Part shown: one piece after another, positions 5,064 through 7,806 of the stretch
Numbering within the stretch: the stretch's first letter is position 1
Layout of the letters: every line of letters begins with the position of its first letter
Origin: an uncultured Desulfovibrio sp.
Lineage (GTDB): Bacteria > Desulfobacterota > Desulfovibrionia > Desulfovibrionales > Desulfovibrionaceae
Direction of reading: 5' to 3'
Assembly (NCBI GenBank): GCA_900553145.1
Contig: USCL01000187.1
Span: forward strand, 1-7,806
Length of the DNA: 7,806 bases
Translations under genes and position numbers: made by a program
Notes under the pieces: generated by a model
Seen by the model: only the letters and a program-made list of their open reading frames with translations
Told to the model about the DNA's origin: nothing
Databases searched by the model: none

Positions 5064-5828
5064 TCATTTGGATATGAATCCCCATGAAGTGACCAGATAA
5101 GTGAGCTGATTCGCGGACATGTCGATATTCACGGCATACACGGGATCAGCCGCGTGCCCCGTAAGGATGGCCTCTTCTTTGGAAGGCTCCTTGACGGTGG
5201 AGGCAAGGGCCTTGAAAAAGCCCTGCGTCGTGAAAAGGACGGAACAGGCCCCCTCGGTGGCGGTTGAGAACACATTGAGGCGCTTGCGCATGGCCGTCCA
5301 GCATTCATCGTCGCTCTTTCCCTGTGCCGCAAGCTGATAGAGATCCACATGGCCCATCGCGGGCTGCACCGTGATCGGCATGCAATCCCGGGCGCGCAGG
5401 TCGTCGAACACCCGGGCAAGGAGCGGATCGCTCATATCCGCGTAAAGAATCACCGCGACCGCCTTGCCCTGTTCGAACTGGACCACACAGGTCCAATCGG
5501 CCTCCGCCCATGTAATCGGAAGCTGGAGCATACCGGCGTTGTCGGTAGGCTTCGCGCCGAGCGTTTTCGCCTCGTCCTCGGACATGCCGAGCGAGAAGGG
5601 GCCAATGCCGCGATCCCCGGCGGGATCAGCCTTTTCGGCGGAAGCGGCTGATGTCTGTCCGGCAGTACCGGCATCAGCTCTCCCGTCAGACGAAGCACCG
5701 GCCGGAGCCGAAACAGCGAGTTGGGCCGCCTCGGAGGAGGCGGGCTTTTCTTGAGCCGTGGCCGGAGCCGCCAGCGCGACGGAAGAAGCGAACAGCACGG
5801 CGGCAAGGCCAAAAAGAATATGTTTCAT
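5064..5828 (-). CDS. Secreted four-cysteine protein of unknown function
   Basis: I do not recognise this 254-residue protein as a named family. It starts with a clear signal peptide (MKHILFGLAAVLFASSVALA, cleavage near A20). An Ala/Ser/Gly-rich linker (27-72) leads to a folded part beginning GIGPFSLGMSEDEA (74-87), an opening I have seen in small periplasmic proteins of Desulfovibrio-type bacteria. The mature chain has four cysteines (C114, C149, C176, C195), which could make two disulfides in the periplasm. No catalytic motif, membrane anchor or lipobox is visible. The start at 5826-5828 is preceded by GAGGG at 9 bp spacing; an in-frame ATG further upstream lacks a good site and would spoil the signal peptide. 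It is transcribed divergently from the V4R gene and appears monocistronic. Confidence 0.88.
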   Translation of the reverse strand: MKHILFGLAAVLFASSVALAAPATAQEKPASSEAAQLAVSAPAGASSDGRADAGTAGQTSAASAEKADPAGDRGIGPFSLGMSEDEAKTLGAKPTDNAGMLQLPITWAEADWTCVVQFEQGKAVAVILYADMSDPLLARVFDDLRARDCMPITVQPAMGHVDLYQLAAQGKSDDECWTAMRKRLNVFSTATEGACSVLFTTQGFFKALASTVKEPSKEEAILTGHAADPVYAVNIDMSANQLTYLVTSWGFISK

Positions 5829-5898
5829 TATGAAGAGCCCTCTTATATTGTCGTGTGCGCACGGAACACTGTGCATGCCAGTGGCAGACAGGAAATCG

Positions 5899-5951
5899 CC
5901 CCTTTTGTCAAGGCCGTATGGAAGACGGCTGCGGCACGCCGCAAAAAGGGG
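5899..5951. repeat. Branched inverted repeat (potential three-way junction)
   Basis: CCCCTTTT (5899-5906) pairs with AAAAGGGG (5944-5951). Inside lie two further hairpins, GCCGT/ACGGC (5913-5917/5925-5929) and TGCGGC/GCCGCA (5930-5935/5938-5943) with a 2-nt gap. It lies upstream of the rightward promoter and would be transcribed only if the leftward promoter is further right. Its role is unknown. Confidence 0.4.
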
Positions 5952-5978
5952 AAGAGTAAAGCTGCGATAAAGAACGTA

Positions 5979-6007
5979 TTGATTTCAGTTGTAGACAAAG
6001 TTATATT
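5979..6007 (+). promoter_or_regulatory. Sigma70-type promoter for the V4R-GGDEF operon
   Basis: TTGATT at 5979-5984, an exact 17-bp spacer and TATATT at 6002-6007 give the best promoter match in the window. Transcription would begin near 6014, about 30 nt before the GTG start of the V4R gene. Confidence 0.6.
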
Positions 6008-6034
6008 CCATAAACCCTTTTTCCTTATTATCAC

Positions 6035-6046
6035 GAGGTAACCGTG
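6035..6046 (+). promoter_or_regulatory. Ribosome binding site fixing a GTG start
   Basis: GAGG at 6035-6038 lies 5 bp before GTG at 6044-6046. The next in-frame ATG is 25 codons later with no such site and would cut into the protein's first helices, so GTG is the likely start. Confidence 0.7.
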
Positions 6047-6565
6047 GAAGACCGTCTTTACGCCTTTGACTGGAAGTATATCGGCGATATAGAGCTTGGC
6101 CGCCCCAATCTTGGCAAAATGGCCCGCCTTGAAATATACAGACTCTTTCAATATACTTTACGGGATGTACTTGAGGCCGAATACGGCACGGAGCAGGCCG
6201 ACAGATTGCTCTATAAAGCGGGTTTCCTCGCCGGAACCGAGTTCTGCAGGCAGTATGTGGGCGAATGCGCATCGTTCAGCGATTTCGTGGCCAAGGTCCA
6301 AGCCACTCTTGAAGAAATGAATGTCGGCATTCTTCATGTCGAACAGGCCGATATGGACAAGCTTGAATTCACGCTCACCGTAGCGGAGGATCTGGACTGT
6401 TCCGGGCTCCCGGATTTGGGGCATGTCGTCTGCACCTATGACGAAGGGTTTATTTCAGGCCTCTTCAAGAGCTTCACAGGCAAATCTTTTGAAGCCAAAG
6501 AAGTTGACTGCTGGTGCACGGGCGACAGGACATGCCGTTTTGAAGTAAAGCCAGCCGCCGAGTGA
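6044..6565 (+). CDS. Stand-alone V4R (4-vinyl reductase) domain sensor protein
   Basis: This 173-residue soluble protein consists essentially of one V4R domain, the ligand-binding fold shared by the BchJ family and the sensor halves of XylR/DmpR/MopR-type regulators. The N-terminal helices (LGKMARLEIYRLFQYTLRDVL, 23-43) and the region LLYKAGFLAGTEFCRQYV (55-72) match the family, as does the C-terminal stretch E-x-x-C-x-C-x-G-x-x-x-C (153-164). C130, E153, C156 and C164 are spaced 23, 3 and 8 apart, the same spacing I recall for the zinc ligands of MopR. Extra cysteines are C68, C75, C119 and C158. It has a GTG start with GAGG upstream. The next gene begins 3 bp later, so this protein most likely feeds the diguanylate cyclase as a separate sensor subunit. 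The ligand is unknown; small aromatics are known for the XylR/DmpR branch. Confidence 0.9.
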   Translation: MEDRLYAFDWKYIGDIELGRPNLGKMARLEIYRLFQYTLRDVLEAEYGTEQADRLLYKAGFLAGTEFCRQYVGECASFSDFVAKVQATLEEMNVGILHVEQADMDKLEFTLTVAEDLDCSGLPDLGHVVCTYDEGFISGLFKSFTGKSFEAKEVDCWCTGDRTCRFEVKPAAE

Positions 6566-6568
6566 TAC

Positions 6569-7483
6569 ATGACCGCTCCCCTTTCGACGGATGAGGCGAC
6601 TGCGCTTCTTTCGTCCATCCTCATGGATCCCCAGTGGTCCGTGGATTCCATCGCCAGCCTGCCCAAAGACGAACCTTTCGGCAAGCTCTGCCATGATTTG
6701 GCCGAAATCCGCGCGCACGTGCAAGCCTTGTCCAAGGGCGACCTTGGCAGGGGGAGCAAGGCGCGCGGGTTTGTAGCCGGTTCGCTCAAGGCGACCGAGG
6801 CCAACCTGCGCCATCTTACATGGCAGATGGAACGCGTCGCGCAAGGGGATTATTCGCAATCCGTATCGTTCATGGGAGACTTCTCCAAGGCATTCAACAA
6901 GATGAGCCGGGAGATGCACAGCAGGACCGAGGAGCTTTCCCGGCTGCTCGAACGGTACCGGCTGTCCACCGATGAAGATATCCTGACCGGGCTCTTCAGC
7001 CGGCGCACATTCTTCGACTTGGCCATGAGCGAACTCCGCCGGGCCAAGGAATCCCACTCGGCTCTCTGCCTCGCCCTCGCCGACCTCGACAATTTCAAAA
7101 GCGTGAACGACCACTTTGGGCACGCCAACGGCGACAGGGTGCTCCAACTCTTCGCCTGCAGCTTGAGGGAGGCCTCCCGGGCCGAAGATCTGTGCTGCCG
7201 TTTCGGGGGCGACGAATTCGCCATCCTGATGCCCCGGATGGCCAAGGACGAAAGCTTCGCACACGTCAACCGTATACGCGAAGCCTGCTCGCTGACCCCT
7301 ATTTCCGGCCCGGACACCGAACTGAAGGTCACCGCCAGTTTCGGCCTGTCCTGCATCAGCGAGTCCGAACTGCTCAACACGTTTAATTCCGTCGAAATCC
7401 TCGAACATGCCATCCAGATCGCCGATCACCGCCTCACCCGCGCCAAACATGAAGGCCGGAACCGCGTTTGCGCCGGGGGATGA
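6569..7483 (+). CDS. Diguanylate cyclase (GGDEF domain) with linker/HAMP-like N-terminus
   Basis: This 304-residue cytosolic protein should make cyclic di-GMP from two GTP. The C-terminal GGDEF domain (about 135-298) has the DILTGLFSRRTFF opening, the metal/nucleotide region ADLDNFKSVNDHFGHANGD (D172, N180, D181) and an intact RFGGDEF with GGDEF at 213-217. An RxxD inhibitory site, RAED (204-207), lies exactly five residues before it, so product feedback is expected. Residues 75-116 (ATEANLRHLTWQMERVAQGDYSQ and on) resemble the HAMP-like connector common in Desulfovibrio-type cyclases, and 117-133 may form a coiled coil. No membrane segment or sensor domain is evident in the first 70 residues, which fits sensing by the V4R protein just upstream. 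The ATG lies 3 bp after that gene's stop with a poor ribosome site of its own, implying translational coupling. Confidence 0.95.
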   Translation: MTAPLSTDEATALLSSILMDPQWSVDSIASLPKDEPFGKLCHDLAEIRAHVQALSKGDLGRGSKARGFVAGSLKATEANLRHLTWQMERVAQGDYSQSVSFMGDFSKAFNKMSREMHSRTEELSRLLERYRLSTDEDILTGLFSRRTFFDLAMSELRRAKESHSALCLALADLDNFKSVNDHFGHANGDRVLQLFACSLREASRAEDLCCRFGGDEFAILMPRMAKDESFAHVNRIREACSLTPISGPDTELKVTASFGLSCISESELLNTFNSVEILEHAIQIADHRLTRAKHEGRNRVCAGG

Positions 7484-7806
7484 TACGGAGATGAGGCGGT
7501 AAGGCGGCCTCGCCCGCCCTCTCTCCCATATTTTGGCACCTTCCCCTTGCTTCCTGCCCCCTCTCCCCGAGCTGCCACAAAAAAACGATCCGTGCGGAAG
7601 CCATTTTCCACCCTGCACCGGCTTTTTCTCCAGCGCAAAACATCCGGCACGCTCTTCCCCGCCAGCCAATAACAAGGCTGTATCCAAGATTACGGCCGAG
7701 CCAATCCCGTATGGCCTCCAAAAACTCTTTGCACAGTTGAAGTGCGCCCGCCTTTACGGCAACGGCAGGGCCGATACGCCCGCAGCAACAGGGTTCCAGC
7801 CTCCGC
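7484..7806. other. 323-bp region without a supportable gene
   Basis: Just past the cyclase stop, GAGGC/GCCTC (7493-7497/7507-7511) forms a short hairpin, with a T-rich ATATTTT only about 20 bp later, so it is at best a weak terminator. On the minus strand a frame stays open from the right edge to 7434, overlapping the cyclase tail. Its right part (about 7700-7806) has acceptable codon character, so the end of a neighbouring minus-strand gene cannot be excluded. I see no RNA gene or repeat. Confidence 0.4.

Larger units (their letters stand above)
5829..6043. promoter_or_regulatory. Divergent promoter region between the secreted-protein and V4R genes
   Basis: This 215-bp region drives genes in both directions. 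Toward the V4R gene, TTGATT (5979-5984), a 17-bp spacer and TATATT (6002-6007) form a good sigma70-type promoter with a 5' leader of about 30 nt. Toward the secreted-protein gene a perfect TTGACA lies at 5911-5906 (minus) but no matching -10 follows. A structured element (5899-5951) and the inverted repeat CACTG/CAGTG (5867-5871/5879-5883) lie between. Confidence 0.55.

Noticed and set aside
4869..5087. 72-residue plus-strand open frame with a GGGAG upstream
   Set aside because: Arg/Pro-rich composition, no recognisable domain, runs across the long inverted repeat and into the end of the neighbouring minus-strand gene.
5865..5890. Sigma54-like TGGCA element on the minus strand before the secreted-protein gene
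   Set aside because: The -12 position reads GT, not GC, at the required 10-bp distance, and flanking bases do not match.
6455..7687. 410-residue minus-strand open frame
   Set aside because: It lies opposite the V4R and GGDEF genes, which have intact conserved motifs. Its translation shows no domain.
7434..7806. Minus-strand frame open to the right edge of the window
   Set aside because: Kept only as a remark in the last region: no recognisable motif, and its end overlaps the cyclase gene. More sequence to the right is needed to judge it.
1..7806. CRISPR arrays, tRNA/rRNA genes, insertion sequences, attachment sites
   Set aside because: No regularly spaced direct repeats, cloverleaf sequences, transposase-like proteins or terminal repeats were seen on reading both strands.

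Overview
The window reads like a piece of a high-GC (roughly 60% by eye) Gram-negative chromosome, most likely a sulfate/sulfite-reducing deltaproteobacterium of the Desulfovibrio/Bilophila type. The reasons are the codon bias, a TauT/NitT-type ABC operon, a PadR/radical-SAM gene and a V4R sensor next to a diguanylate cyclase. The lineage is an inference from gene content, not from a marker gene. There is no mobile element, CRISPR array, tRNA or rRNA.

Layout. (1) Positions 20-2710, minus strand: a compact ABC importer operon transcribed right to left as substrate-binding protein, permease, ATPase. The permease stop and the ATPase start share an ATGA overlap. (2) Positions 2711-3169: a gene-free leader before the binding-protein gene. 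It holds a possible attenuator (short terminator hairpin plus U-tract, with a competing pairing) and a hairpin that abuts the ribosome binding site. (3) Positions 3170-4663, minus: one long reading frame joining an N-terminal PadR-type winged-helix regulator to a BioB-like radical SAM enzyme. A second credible translation start lies just before the enzyme half. (4) Positions 4664-5063: AT-rich regulatory DNA with several small palindromes, then a long GC-rich inverted repeat. (5) Positions 5064-5828, minus: a secreted four-cysteine protein of unknown function. (6) Positions 5829-6043: a divergent promoter region with a good sigma70-type promoter facing right. (7) Positions 6044-7483, plus: a two-gene signalling unit, a stand-alone V4R ligand-sensing protein (GTG start) followed 3 bp later by a GGDEF diguanylate cyclase with an intact active site and inhibitory site. 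(8) Positions 7484-7806: no supportable gene.

How the genes may work together. The ABC operon imports a small molecule, probably an anionic or organic compound of the sulfonate/nitrate/THI5-like class. The co-oriented PadR-radical SAM protein is a candidate for a regulator-enzyme that senses or processes a related compound. That link rests on proximity and shared orientation only. The V4R protein carries a C-E-C-C pattern with the spacing of the zinc site in phenol-sensing regulators, so the V4R/GGDEF pair may convert a ligand signal into cyclic di-GMP. The most novel-looking element is the PadR-radical SAM fusion with its extra cysteine pairs and internal start.
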